Shown: positions 18,601 through 27,274, numbered from the stretch's first letter. The stretch: 64,000 nt of DNA from Glaciimonas sp. (GCA_012927585.1 JABBOY010000039.1:34529-98528), one strand, 5' to 3'. Numbers and translations are program-made. The notes: generated from the sequence alone by a model not told the origin.

Positions 18601-18982
18601 GGATGTCAATGACTTCCCACTGCTGGTGGCGCAGTATGATCATCAGAAATGGGTCAAGCAAGTGATAGATTCGAGCGAAGGCCAATGTACACTCAATTTT
18701 TCGGAGCTTAAAGACCATCATTGCTGCCGTTTCGGTCTATGGTACGACGGTCATGGCAGTACGCATTACGGCCATTTGCCGGAATTTTCTGCGCTGGAAG
18801 CATTGCATGTCGGGGTGCATGATATTGGGCCGAAAATTGTACGTTTGAATAGCGCAGGCCAATTTGCAGCAGCCAAGGCATTGGAGCCTGGCTTGCTGGT
18901 GATGCAGGAAGAGATGCGGCTGCAATTGGCAAGCTTGCAGCGGGCAGTGGCCAAACTGCGTTCTGGAACGCAATCGGAGTGA
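15614..18982 (+). CDS. Membrane GGDEF-EAL protein with HAMP, PAS and C-terminal CZB domain
   Basis: About 1120 residues. Order: TM1 (about 63-83), periplasmic sensor region, TM2 (about 215-235), HAMP, two PAS-type domains (about 300-560), GGDEF (motif GGDEF at about 636-640), EAL (Glu764 in GMEALLRW) and a C-terminal CZB domain (HQKW, CRFGLWY, HVGVHD) known to bind zinc in chemoreceptors. Both c-di-GMP sites look intact (NIA, ES, DDFGTGYSSL, KID, AEGVE), so it could make and degrade c-di-GMP. The start is uncertain: TTG 15575, ATG 15614/15617 with GGGGG before it, GTG 15755, or ATG 15779 just before TM1. Confidence 0.88.
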   Translation: MMNRPNFLVRVSPFFRAGMRLTPGLRSRQRRLLKLSPVLPDYQGRKLVSYLTEKIMQLWRNAGLYTRLLLPILLLILSVNVVQGYLILEYAKSDAQISYREELHEIQRDLVPALAEQAVIGDIGAISRLLQSQIRERADLGLVQWQYQLNLLQVMDLDGRAALLAPTWFVRLLAIPASEIAGPIMFGGKYYGVLRLRITPVPVINKIWLRFLDWGKIFSVFIVAIFLLVNLILRSNLAALGQLSAAVKRFKAGNYSVRVPASGSHETRGVAGAFNGMAAELEALLQSLEESNSTQSEQLHFNQQLLAALPIPLYFKDTDGVCLGVNTAWKNLYGFSTDEIVGYSVQDVFSSAPGFVAHHLKMDAELFQHPGRQTYEITVPTAHGILRDVIYYKATYTNVEGSVAGLIGAIVDITERKQAQAALQAEKERALVTLASIGDAVITTDLDGRVESLNGVAQQLTEWSVDAAQGLPLEAVFKILDEDTRQPATNFISSAAFGNASTVLANLILMGKDGKECSIECSVAPIRNPEGTLFGFVLVFRDVSEKRHLLSQITWQASHDALTKLPNRVLLGDRFKQAIASAQRHQQLLAVCLLDLDGFKPVNDYYGHELGDRLLIELAGRLSSTLRGEDTVARLGGDEFVLLLSGLNDIHEIGLAMQRILAKVAEPYLLDGQPIQISASIGVAVYSQDEIDPDTLLRHADQAMYQAKQAGRSRYHFFDTNQDHQAQSQQHQLNRIRRALQQGELRLYYQPKVDMRRGQVVGMEALLRWHHPERGVIGPLDFLPLVEQTDLIVDIGEWVLHEALRQMAQWAEIGVNWVISVNIAAHHCERPDFLARLKDILADHPAVSPRLLELEILESAALGDIIYVRNLITACHALGVTFALDDFGTGYSSLTYLKRLPADVLKIDQSFVLGMLDDQADLALVKAVISLAAVFNRTVIAEGVETAEHGMLLMQLGCDLAQGYGIARPMPASDVVAWSQQYLPAPLWAEWADITLDVNDFPLLVAQYDHQKWVKQVIDSSEGQCTLNFSELKDHHCCRFGLWYDGHGSTHYGHLPEFSALEALHVGVHDIGPKIVRLNSAGQFAAAKALEPGLLVMQEEMRLQLASLQRAVAKLRSGTQSE

Positions 18983-19362
18983 TGATGTCGGATAACGTGC
19001 GTATCGATAAATGGCTGTGGGCAGCGCGCTTTTTCAAGACGCGTTCACTGGCAACGGATGCGGTCGATAGCGGCAAGGTGCGTTGGAACGATGAGCGCGT
19101 CAAGCCGGCGCGCAACCTCAAGCCCGGCGACATGTTGGCTATCAATAATGGCGCGACCGAATGGGAAGTCGAGGTCGTCGGTCTGTCGGACCTGCGCGGT
19201 TCCGCCCTGCAAGCGCAAAAGCTGTATGCGGAAACCTTGAAAAGTAGCGCGAAACGCCAGAACGAGACCGAACAGCGCCGCCTGTTTCATGAACCGACCA
19301 GCGAGATCAAAGGCCGGCCAACCAAGCGCGACCGGCGGCTGCTGGATAAATCCAGTACATAA
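18982..19362 (+). CDS. hslR: Heat-shock protein Hsp15-like S4 RNA-binding protein
   Basis: About 126 residues. An S4 domain opens the protein (RIDKWLWAARFFKTRSLA), matching Hsp15, which rescues stalled 50S subunits carrying nascent chains. The basic tail (KGRPTKRDRRLL) is typical. The start ATG overlaps the stop of the preceding GGDEF-EAL gene (TGATG); a second ATG follows immediately and is better spaced from GGAG. Coupling with the c-di-GMP gene is probably only positional. Confidence 0.9.
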   Translation: MMSDNVRIDKWLWAARFFKTRSLATDAVDSGKVRWNDERVKPARNLKPGDMLAINNGATEWEVEVVGLSDLRGSALQAQKLYAETLKSSAKRQNETEQRRLFHEPTSEIKGRPTKRDRRLLDKSST

Positions 19363-19391
19363 AGCGCACGCAATATCAGTAGCGTAGGCCT

Positions 19392-19424
19392 CCGTGCCTG
19401 CGTCCGGCCGCAGGCACGGTTTCG
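19392..19424 (+). terminator. Terminator-like hairpin after hslR
   Basis: 10-bp stem CCGTGCCTGC/GCAGGCACGG with an 8-base loop, then GTTTCG. It shares the string GGCCTCCGTGCCTGC with the hairpin at 22084. Confidence 0.6.
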
Positions 19425-19478
19425 CTCGTCAATAATCCCTCGCACCGCCAAATAGAACCTCAGCTCTAAACTTCCGGT

Positions 19479-19506
19479 TTGACATTTGTAGCATGCAGCA
19501 TAAAAT
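19479..19506 (+). promoter_or_regulatory. Strong sigma-70 promoter candidate for the TetR gene
   Basis: TTGACA at 19479-19484 and TAAAAT at 19501-19506 with a 16-base spacer, directly followed by the palindrome at 19508. Confidence 0.65.
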
Positions 19507-19507
19507 A

Positions 19508-19519
19508 GAACGGCCGTTC
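19508..19519. promoter_or_regulatory. Palindromic operator GAACGGCCGTTC
   Basis: Perfect 12-base palindrome inside a wider ATAGAACGGCCGTTCCTAT. It starts one base after the -10 box, so it covers the transcription start. A half site AATAGAAC lies 53 bases upstream at 19451. It fits autorepression by the TetR protein encoded downstream. Confidence 0.55.
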
Positions 19520-19573
19520 CTATTTAATCTGTGCGAGACTTCTGCAAATTGATTAAACACCTTTTGGATACCC

Positions 19574-20242
19574 TTGAACATTATTAATACGCCATCAAAA
19601 TCCATGAGAAAAGGCGAGCTTACCCGCGCCGCCATTCTCGATGTGGCTCTCAACCTTGCTAGCCGAAACGGCTTGGAAGGTTTGACGATTGGTTTGCTTG
19701 CAGAAAAGATGCACATGAGTAAATCCGGCGTGTTTGCGCATTTCGGCTCACGCGAAGATTTACAAATTGAAGTGCTGAAGTTGTATCACAGCCATTTTGA
19801 GCAAGAAGTGTTTTATCCGAGTACGAAGGCGCTGCGTGGCTTACCGCGGCTGGAAGAGATGTTTGCGCGCTGGGTCAAACGCGTGACAGTGGAGATCGCC
19901 TCCGGCTGCATCTACATCAGCGGTGCTGCCGAATACGATGACCGTCCGGGCCAGATTCGCGATGCATTAGTCGGCATGGTGCGGGTCTGGCAGGAAGCCT
20001 TGTTGCGCTGTGCACAGCAAGCGGTCGAAATGGGCCATTTACGTCCCGAGACAAATCCGCAGCAAATGGTTTTTGAGATTTACGGACTGATTCTTGCCTT
20101 GCATCATGATGCAAGGTTTTTGAAGGTGCCTGGCAGCGTGGAGCGGGCGCAAATCGGTTTTGAACGCTTGATTGAAAGCTATCGCATGCCGGATTCGACT
20201 CCGAATGTAAATGGCAGAAATAATAAGTCCACCACCACATAA
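19574..20242 (+). CDS. TetR/AcrR-family transcriptional regulator
   Basis: 222 residues. The N-terminal helix-turn-helix (LTRAAILDVALNLASRNG to LAEKMHMSKSGVFAHFGSREDL, about 15-60) is a classic TetR domain. The C-terminal ligand domain has no motif I can assign to an effector. It precedes a beta-oxidation operon, so an acyl-CoA effector is a reasonable inference. The start may be TTG 19574 (GGA upstream) or ATG 19604 (MRKGELTR). The promoter and palindrome just upstream suggest autoregulation. Confidence 0.9.
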   Translation: MNIINTPSKSMRKGELTRAAILDVALNLASRNGLEGLTIGLLAEKMHMSKSGVFAHFGSREDLQIEVLKLYHSHFEQEVFYPSTKALRGLPRLEEMFARWVKRVTVEIASGCIYISGAAEYDDRPGQIRDALVGMVRVWQEALLRCAQQAVEMGHLRPETNPQQMVFEIYGLILALHHDARFLKVPGSVERAQIGFERLIESYRMPDSTPNVNGRNNKSTTT

Positions 20243-20275
20243 GTTTTTAAATTTAAATGTTATCAGGAGAAAATA

Positions 20276-22066
20276 ATGGGTCAATACGTCGCTCCCTTGC
20301 GTGATATGCAATTCGTGCTGCATGAATTGCTGCATGTTGCAGATGCGCTGAAGCAATTGCCGAAACATGCGGATATCGATGCCGATATCATCAATCAGGT
20401 ACTGGAAGAGGGCGGTAAATTTACTGCGGAAGTATTGTTCCCGTTAAATCACTCCGGCGACCGTGAAGGCTGTCATCACGATAAGGCGGCGCACAGCGTG
20501 ACTACGCCGAAGGGTTTCAAGCAAGCGTACCAACAGTATGTGGAATCCGGCTGGCCGGCCTTGTCGTGCGACCCTGAATACGGCGGCCAGGGCTTACCGC
20601 TGGTGCTTAACAATTCGTTCTACGAGATGATGAATTCGGCCAACCAGGCCTGGACCATGTACCCCGGCCTGTCGCACGGTGCGTATGAATGTCTGCACGA
20701 ACACGGCACGCCGGAGCAAAAAGCGCTATACCTGCCAAAGCTGGTTTCCGGCGAGTGGACCGGCACCATGTGTCTGACTGAATCGCATTGCGGTACCGAT
20801 CTGGGCCTGCTGCGCTCCAAGGCAGAACCCTTGGCGGACGGCTCTTACTCGATCAGCGGCAGCAAAATCTTCATCTCGGCCGGCGAGCACGACATGGCGG
20901 CCAACATCTTGCACTTGGTTCTGGCGCGCTTGCCGGATTCGCCGCAAGGCTCGAAAGGCATTTCGCTGTTCATGGTGCCGAAGTTCCTGCCGAATGCCGA
21001 CGGCACGCTGGGTGCGCGCAACCCAATTACCTGCGGTGCGATCGAAGAGAAGATGGGTATTCACGGCAACTCGACTTGTCAGATGAACCTGGACGGCGCT
21101 ACCGGTTGGCTTATCGGCGAACCGCACAAAGGTTTGAATGCGATGTTCGTATTCATGAATGCGGCGCGTCTGGGCGTCGGTATGCAAGGCTTGGGCTTGA
21201 CTGAAGTGGCCTATCAGAATGCCGTGGTATACGCCAAAGACCGGATCCAGATGCGCAGCCTGTCGGGCGTGAAAGCACCGGACAAGCCAGCCGACCCGAT
21301 TATTGTGCATGCCGACGTGCGGCGCATGCTGCTGACCGCCAAAGCGTATGCGGAAGGCGGCCGCGCTTTCTGCTCGTATGTCGCGCTGCAGATCGATCGC
21401 GAACTGAATCACCCGGACCAAGAAGTGCGCAAGGAAGCCGCCGACCAGGTCGCGTTGCTGACGCCCATCGTGAAAGCCTTCATTACCGACAACGCCTGGA
21501 TCGCGACTTCCGAGTGCATGCAAGTATACGGCGGCCACGGTTTTATCGCCGAATGGGGCATGGAGCAATATGTGCGCGACGCCCGCATCAATATGATTTA
21601 TGAAGGCACCAACACGATCCAGTCGCTGGATTTGCTGGGTCGCAAAATCCTGATGGATAACGGTGCCAAGATGCGCAAATTCGGCGCGCAGATTCAAGCC
21701 TTTGTGGAAGAAAACGGGACCGATGAAGCTCTGTCGGAATTCATTACGCCGCTAGCCGATCTAGGCACCAAAGTGACCAAGCTGACGATGGAAATTGGCA
21801 TGAAAGCGATGCAGAATCCAGACGAGATCGGTGCTGCAGCGGTACCGTATCTGCGTGTGGTAGGGCATTTGGTGTATGCGTATTTCTTCGCGCAAATGGC
21901 CAAGATTGCGCTCGAAAAACAGGATTCCGGGGATACTTTCTACACCGCCAAACTAGCCACCGCACGTTTCTATTTCGCCCGTCTACTGCCGGAAACCGCA
22001 ATGCTGATCCGTCAGACGCGCTCTGGTTCTGCCAGCCTGATGGCGCTTGATGCAGATTTGTTCTGA
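20276..22066 (+). CDS. Acyl-CoA dehydrogenase, long (about 600 aa) type
   Basis: 596 residues. Conserved dehydrogenase blocks include TGTMCLTESHCGTD and ARINMIYEGTNTIQSLDLLGRKI, where the Glu of YEGTN is the catalytic base of this subgroup. The length and C-terminal extension match the DmdC-like/FadE-related proteins common in Betaproteobacteria. It catalyses the FAD-linked first step of beta-oxidation; chain length is not evident. GGAG lies 8 bases before ATG. It is the first enzyme gene after the TetR gene. Confidence 0.92.
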   Translation: MGQYVAPLRDMQFVLHELLHVADALKQLPKHADIDADIINQVLEEGGKFTAEVLFPLNHSGDREGCHHDKAAHSVTTPKGFKQAYQQYVESGWPALSCDPEYGGQGLPLVLNNSFYEMMNSANQAWTMYPGLSHGAYECLHEHGTPEQKALYLPKLVSGEWTGTMCLTESHCGTDLGLLRSKAEPLADGSYSISGSKIFISAGEHDMAANILHLVLARLPDSPQGSKGISLFMVPKFLPNADGTLGARNPITCGAIEEKMGIHGNSTCQMNLDGATGWLIGEPHKGLNAMFVFMNAARLGVGMQGLGLTEVAYQNAVVYAKDRIQMRSLSGVKAPDKPADPIIVHADVRRMLLTAKAYAEGGRAFCSYVALQIDRELNHPDQEVRKEAADQVALLTPIVKAFITDNAWIATSECMQVYGGHGFIAEWGMEQYVRDARINMIYEGTNTIQSLDLLGRKILMDNGAKMRKFGAQIQAFVEENGTDEALSEFITPLADLGTKVTKLTMEIGMKAMQNPDEIGAAAVPYLRVVGHLVYAYFFAQMAKIALEKQDSGDTFYTAKLATARFYFARLLPETAMLIRQTRSGSASLMALDADLF

Positions 22067-22083
22067 CGGGATTATGCAGATTC

Positions 22084-22115
22084 AAGTAGTGCAGGCCTCC
22101 GTGCCTGCACTACTT
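22084..22115. terminator. 13-bp perfect hairpin after the acyl-CoA dehydrogenase
   Basis: Arms AAGTAGTGCAGGC and GCCTGCACTACTT with loop CTCCGT. There is no T tract, but it lies 17 bases after a stop codon. It shares GGCCTCCGTGCCTGC with the hairpin after hslR. Confidence 0.6.
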
Positions 22116-22147
22116 ATAAAAATTCGTGTTTAGCGTAAGTCTCACAG

Positions 22148-22224
22148 ATAGCATACTGTTCAGTGTATTTTTTTGTTACGCATTGAAAATATGCGGAAAG
22201 TACCTTATTTATTGTCATACTCCC
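22148..22224 (+). repeat. Dispersed intergenic element, copy B
   Basis: 77 bases, same start, end and length as copy A at 13312. It also shares ATGCGGAAAGT-N12-GTCATACTCC with copy C at 32966. It ends 63 bases before the next start codon. Confidence 0.65.
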
Positions 22225-22287
22225 TAATTGTTATATTCAACCGGTGGAGTATGTTGTGCCGAAAATAGCTGTATTCGAGAGGATTAA

Positions 22288-24678
22288 ATGATGTCAAATT
22301 TCATCGTAAAAAAAGTTGCGGTACTCGGCGCCGGCGTCATGGGGGCGCAAATCGCCGCCCATTGCATCAATGCCAAAGTGCCTGTTGTATTGTTCGATCT
22401 GCCAGCCAAGGAAGGGCCGAAAAACGGCATCGTCTTGCGCGCTATCGAGAACCTGAAAAAACTCAACCCAGCGCCATTCGGCAACAAGGATGACGCCGCC
22501 TACATCGAAGTCGCCAATTACGAAGACAATCTGGAGTTGCTCAAAGGTTGCGACCTGATCATTGAAGCGATTGCCGAACGGATGGACTGGAAGCACGACT
22601 TGTATCAAAAAGTCGCTTCATTCATCGCGCCGAACGCGATTTTCGCTTCCAACACTTCCGGCCTGTCGATCACCGGATTGTCCGAAGGCTTCAGTGCAGA
22701 ATTGAAGGAACGTTTCTGCGGCGTGCATTTTTTTAATCCTCCGCGCTACATGCATTTGGTCGAACTGATCCCGACCGTTGCGACTCGCCCTGAAATCATC
22801 GACCAGCTCGAAGGTTTTCTGACCACTACGCTGGGTAAAGGCGTGGTGCGCGCCAAAGATACGCCGAACTTCATCGCCAACCGCGTGGGCGTCTTCGGCA
22901 TGATGGCAACTATGTTTGAGGCGGAAAAATTCGGCTTGACGGTGGACGTGGTCGATGACCTGACCGGCAAAAAACTGGGCCGCGCCTCTTCTGGCACGTT
23001 CCGCACAGCCGACGTGGTCGGGCTCGACACTATGGGCCACGTGATCAAGACTATGCAGGACAATCTGGCCGATGACCCGTTCTTTGCGATTTACAAAACG
23101 CCGGAAGTACTAGCCAAACTGGTGGCTGCCGGCGCACTCGGTCAGAAGAGCGGCGCCGGTTTTTACAAAAAAGTCGGCAAGGATATCCAGCGTCTGGATT
23201 TCGCCAGCGGTGAATACGTTGCAGGCGGTGCCAAGGCAGCCGATATCGTGGCCCGCATCCTGAAAGAAAAAGATCCGGTTAAGCGCATGAAAGCGCTGCG
23301 CGAATCGAGCAACCCGCAAGCGCAATTCCTGTGGGCGATTTTCCGCGATGTGTTCCATTACATTGCGATCCATCTGGACACCGTGGCCGACAATGCACGC
23401 GATATCGATTTTGCGATGCGCTGGGGTTTCGGCTGGAACGTCGGCCCGTTTGAAACCTGGCAAGCATCCGGTTGGCAGCAAGTTGCGAGCTGGGTCAAGC
23501 AAGACATCGACGCCGGCCACGCGCTGTGCAATGCGCCGCTGCCGGCCTGGGTGTTCGACGGCCGTGATGGCGTGCATACCGCTGACGGTTCGTATTCTGT
23601 CATCAGCAACAGTTATGTACCGCGTTCCACTTTGCCGGTTTATGCGCGCCAGATATTCCGCGCGCCGGTCTTTGGCGACGGCGCAGCCGATGGCCGCACG
23701 GCCGGCGTGACCGTGCATGAAGACGATTCGGTGCGGATCTGGCACCAGAACGACGATGTGCTGATCCTGTCGTTCAAGACCAAGATGCATGTAATCGGCG
23801 ATGGCGTGGTCAACGGCATGAAGATGGCGCTGGCGGAAGCTGAAAAGAATTTCAAGGGTCTGGTGATCTGGCAAGCCGATGCAGCCGAAAGCGGCGCTTT
23901 CTCCGCCGGCGCCGATTTGCAATCGATGCTGCCGCTGTTCATGTCCGGTGGCATCAAAGCGATCGAGCCGGAAGTCGTCAAGCTGCAAAACGTCCATCAG
24001 GCGCTGAAATATGCAAATGTGCCGGTAGTTGCCGCAGTCGCCGGCCTGGCCCTTGGCGGCGGTTGCGAAATTATGCTGCACGCGGCCAAGCGTGTGGCCT
24101 CGATTGAGTCTTATATCGGCCTGGTGGAAGTCGGCGTCGGCCTGATTCCAGCCGGTGGCGGCTTGAAAGAAGCTGCAGTGCGCGCCGCTGCCAACGCCAA
24201 AGGCAATGATTTGCTGCAATTTCTGAAAGTCTCTTTCACCAATGCCGCCACGGCGAATGTGTCGAAATCGGCATTGGAAGCGCAGAAAATGGGTTACCTG
24301 TCGGCTGGCGACGTGATCGTATTCAACACTTATGAGTTGCTGCATGTAGCTAAAGTTGAAGCGCGCGCAATGTTCGACGCCGGTTATCGCGCTCCGCTGC
24401 CGGTGCAAGTGCCGGTGGCTGGCCGCTATGGCATGGCGACCATCATGGCGCAACTGGTCAATATGCGCGACGGCGGCTTCATCTCGGCCCATGACTACAA
24501 ACTAGGCGCGATGATTGCCGAAATCGTTTCCGGCGGCGAAGTCGAACAGGGCAGCATCGTGAATGAACAATGGCTGCTCGATCTGGAGCGTAAAGCCTTC
24601 ATGGAATTGCTAAATCACCCTAAAACGCAAGAACGGATCATGGGCATGATGCAAACCGGCAAGCCAGTACGTAACTGA
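22288..24678 (+). CDS. 3-hydroxyacyl-CoA dehydrogenase / enoyl-CoA hydratase fusion (FadB-like)
   Basis: 796 residues. It has a dehydrogenase half first, with Rossmann loop VLGAGVMGAQIAAH and the catalytic VHFFNPPRYMHLVEL block, and a hydratase-like half after about residue 490 (FSAGADLQS, GLALGGGCEIMLH, GVGLIPAGGG). This domain order is the reverse of E. coli FadB and typical of the FadN-type protein. It hydrates and oxidises acyl-CoA intermediates, handing them to the thiolase downstream. GAGG precedes the ATG pair. Confidence 0.92.
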   Translation: MMSNFIVKKVAVLGAGVMGAQIAAHCINAKVPVVLFDLPAKEGPKNGIVLRAIENLKKLNPAPFGNKDDAAYIEVANYEDNLELLKGCDLIIEAIAERMDWKHDLYQKVASFIAPNAIFASNTSGLSITGLSEGFSAELKERFCGVHFFNPPRYMHLVELIPTVATRPEIIDQLEGFLTTTLGKGVVRAKDTPNFIANRVGVFGMMATMFEAEKFGLTVDVVDDLTGKKLGRASSGTFRTADVVGLDTMGHVIKTMQDNLADDPFFAIYKTPEVLAKLVAAGALGQKSGAGFYKKVGKDIQRLDFASGEYVAGGAKAADIVARILKEKDPVKRMKALRESSNPQAQFLWAIFRDVFHYIAIHLDTVADNARDIDFAMRWGFGWNVGPFETWQASGWQQVASWVKQDIDAGHALCNAPLPAWVFDGRDGVHTADGSYSVISNSYVPRSTLPVYARQIFRAPVFGDGAADGRTAGVTVHEDDSVRIWHQNDDVLILSFKTKMHVIGDGVVNGMKMALAEAEKNFKGLVIWQADAAESGAFSAGADLQSMLPLFMSGGIKAIEPEVVKLQNVHQALKYANVPVVAAVAGLALGGGCEIMLHAAKRVASIESYIGLVEVGVGLIPAGGGLKEAAVRAAANAKGNDLLQFLKVSFTNAATANVSKSALEAQKMGYLSAGDVIVFNTYELLHVAKVEARAMFDAGYRAPLPVQVPVAGRYGMATIMAQLVNMRDGGFISAHDYKLGAMIAEIVSGGEVEQGSIVNEQWLLDLERKAFMELLNHPKTQERIMGMMQTGKPVRN

Positions 24679-24694
24679 TCGGCAAAGGAAAACT

Positions 24695-25117
24695 ATGGAC
24701 ATGTTGCAGCTCGGAAAACAAGTGCTGGAAAATCAGCCATTCAGCCAACTGCTCGGTGCCGTGTTGACCAAGTTCGATTCGGAAAGCACTGAATTGCGCA
24801 TCCCGGTCAAGGATGCGCTGAAGCAGCAGCACGGTTTTGTTCACGGCGGAGTGCTCAGTTACGCCGCCGACAATGCACTTACTTTTGCCGGTGGCGCGGC
24901 GTTAGGCACCGGCGTCGTTACGTCGGAATACAAGATCAATTATGTGCGTCCCGCTATCGGCCAGGAAATTATCGCCCGTGCCGTGGCGGAATATGCAGGC
25001 AAGTCGCAAGCTGTCTGTCGCTGCGACATTTTTGTGGTGAACGAAGGCAAAGAGATTTTATGCGCGATAGCGCAAGGCACGATTGCACGGCTTTCCGCTG
25101 CGCCATCAGTCGAATGA
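24695..25117 (+). CDS. PaaI-family hotdog thioesterase
   Basis: 140 residues of the hotdog fold with the PaaI/YbgC-type active-site region HGFVHGGVLSYAADNA (about 46-61). It probably hydrolyses acyl-CoA and may remove stalled intermediates of the beta-oxidation operon in which it sits, 16 bases after the FadB-like gene and 15 before the thiolase. The substrate is not deducible. Confidence 0.88.
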   Translation: MDMLQLGKQVLENQPFSQLLGAVLTKFDSESTELRIPVKDALKQQHGFVHGGVLSYAADNALTFAGGAALGTGVVTSEYKINYVRPAIGQEIIARAVAEYAGKSQAVCRCDIFVVNEGKEILCAIAQGTIARLSAAPSVE

Positions 25118-25132
25118 ACCAGGAGATTTGAA

Positions 25133-26329
25133 ATGACTAAACAACTTCAAGAAGCATACATCGTCGCTGCAACTCGTGCCCCGATTGGCAAGGCGCCGCG
25201 CGGCATGTTCAAAAATACCCGTCCCGACGACCTGCTGGTGCGTGTGCTGCAAAGCGCATTACTGCAGGTGCCGAACCTCGACCCGGCGCTGATAGAAGAT
25301 GCCATCGTCGGCTGCTCATTTCCTGAAGCCGAGCAAGGCCTGAATTTGGCGCGCATGGCAGTATTGCTGGCCGGGCTGCCGAAAAGCGTCGGCGGCGTCA
25401 CCGTCAACCGTTACTGCGCTTCTGGGATTACCGCAATTGCGATGGCGGCAGACCGCATCCGTGTCGGTCAGTCCGATGTGATGATCGCCGCCGGTGCCGA
25501 GTCGATGTCGATGGTGCCGATGATGGGTCACCATCCGTCGATGAACATGAACATCTTCAAGGATGAAAATATCGGCATGGCCTACGGCATGGGCCTGACT
25601 GCCGAAAAAGTCGCGCAGCAATGGAAAATCTCGCGTGAAGCGCAGGATCAGTTCTCAGTGGATTCGCATCGCAAGGCAATCGCTGCCCAGCAGGCCGGCT
25701 ACTTCAACGACGAAATGACTTCGGTCGACATTATCGAGCGGTTACCCAACCTGGCTACCGGTCAGATCGACATCAAGACCCGTACCGTCAGCCAGGATGA
25801 GGGCGCACGCCCTGAATCAACACTGGAATCGCTGGGCCGACTCAAGCCGGTATTTGCGGCCAAGGGCACTGTAACCGCGGCCAACAGCTCGCAAATGTCG
25901 GATGGCGCTGGTGCGTTAATCTTGGTCAGCGAGAAAATCCTGAAGCAATTCAACCTGACCCCGCTGGCGCGTTTTGCCTCGTTCGCGGTCAAGGGCGTGC
26001 CGCCGGAATTGATGGGCATCGGTCCGAAGTTTGCGATTCCGGCCGCTTGCAAGGCAGCCGGAATCACGCAAGACCAGATTGACTGGTTCGAACTGAACGA
26101 AGCGTTTGCGGCCCAATCGCTGGCAGTGATTCAGGATCTCGGCCTCGATCCATCCAAAGTCAACCCGATGGGCGGCGCGATTGCGCTGGGTCATCCGCTG
26201 GGCGCAACCGGTGCGATCCGTTCCGCCACCACCATCCACGCACTGCGCCGTAACAATCTGAAATACGGTATGGTGACGATGTGTGTCGGCACCGGCATGG
26301 GAGCGGCGGGGATTTTCGAGCGGATGTAA
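25133..26329 (+). CDS. Acetyl-CoA C-acyltransferase (thiolase, FadA-like)
   Basis: 398 residues. The nucleophile Cys95 lies in NRYCASG. The NEAFA block, the His of GHPLGATGA and the second Cys of CVGTGMGAAG are all present, so the enzyme should be active. It cleaves 3-ketoacyl-CoA to acetyl-CoA and a shortened acyl-CoA, the last step of the cycle encoded by this operon. A clear AGGAG-type site is near the ATG. Confidence 0.94.
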   Translation: MTKQLQEAYIVAATRAPIGKAPRGMFKNTRPDDLLVRVLQSALLQVPNLDPALIEDAIVGCSFPEAEQGLNLARMAVLLAGLPKSVGGVTVNRYCASGITAIAMAADRIRVGQSDVMIAAGAESMSMVPMMGHHPSMNMNIFKDENIGMAYGMGLTAEKVAQQWKISREAQDQFSVDSHRKAIAAQQAGYFNDEMTSVDIIERLPNLATGQIDIKTRTVSQDEGARPESTLESLGRLKPVFAAKGTVTAANSSQMSDGAGALILVSEKILKQFNLTPLARFASFAVKGVPPELMGIGPKFAIPAACKAAGITQDQIDWFELNEAFAAQSLAVIQDLGLDPSKVNPMGGAIALGHPLGATGAIRSATTIHALRRNNLKYGMVTMCVGTGMGAAGIFERM

Positions 26330-26398
26330 TTACACTTGATTGCATCGACAGGCGCGACAGGAGGTTCTGGCGCGCTTTTTTAATTTAGAGGAGACAAG

Positions 26399-27163
26399 AT
26401 GGATATTTTGACTAGCAAGAACGCAGGCATCCTGACGATAGAATTCAATCGCCCGGACAAGAAAAATGCGATCACTGCCGCGATGTATCAAAGCATGGCC
26501 GATGCCTTGCGGGATGCTGAAACGGACGGCGCGGTACGCGCCATCCTGTTTGTCGGCAAGCCGGAGATTTTTACCGCCGGCAACGATTTGTCAGATTTCA
26601 TGGCAAATCCACCCCGCACGGAAACTAGTCCGGTATTTCAGTTCCTGCAACAGATCAGTCATGCCGGCAAACCGATTGTGGCGGCGGTATCCGGCGCAGC
26701 GGTCGGCATCGGCACCACCATGCTGCTGCATTGCGACCTGGTGTATGCAGCCGATAACGCCCGCTTCTCGATGCCGTTCGCACAACTCGGCCTGTGCCCG
26801 GAAGCAGCGTCGAGCCTGTTGTTTCCGCAGATTGTCGGTTATCAGCGCGCAGCGGAAAAGTTGCTGTTGGGTGAGGCGTTTTCAGCCCAGGAAGCTTGCG
26901 ATATGGGTTTGGTGAACCGGGTTTTGCCGGCGGATCAATTACTGCAAGTGGCACTGCAACAAGCTGCCAAGCTAGTGGCTTTGCCGGCTTCTTCGATTCG
27001 CACCACCAAGCGTTTGATGAAGAGCAGCCAGCAGGCCGCGATTGAAGCCAAAATCGCGGAGGAGGGACAACATTTCCGCGCGATGTTGTCTGCGCCGGAA
27101 GCGAAAGAAGCTATCGGCGCATTTTTAGAGAAACGCAAACCGGATTTCACGCAATTTTCCTGA
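26399..27163 (+). CDS. Enoyl-CoA hydratase/isomerase
   Basis: 254 residues of the crotonase fold. The oxyanion-hole segments are TAGNDLSDFM (about 60) and AVSGAAVGIG (about 100). One catalytic Glu is present in LCPEAASS, the second position being less clear, so it may act as an isomerase. It is the last gene of the beta-oxidation set, with GAGGAG before the ATG. Confidence 0.9.
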   Translation: MDILTSKNAGILTIEFNRPDKKNAITAAMYQSMADALRDAETDGAVRAILFVGKPEIFTAGNDLSDFMANPPRTETSPVFQFLQQISHAGKPIVAAVSGAAVGIGTTMLLHCDLVYAADNARFSMPFAQLGLCPEAASSLLFPQIVGYQRAAEKLLLGEAFSAQEACDMGLVNRVLPADQLLQVALQQAAKLVALPASSIRTTKRLMKSSQQAAIEAKIAEEGQHFRAMLSAPEAKEAIGAFLEKRKPDFTQFS

Positions 27164-27274
27164 CGTATTGGGTAAATTTTCCGGCTAAATTTTCGGTAAA
27201 ATTTTTCAAAACCTCGATTAACTTCGACAAGCATCCATTGCCCGCGCATCGCTGTTAGTCGTACCGCGTTCGGT

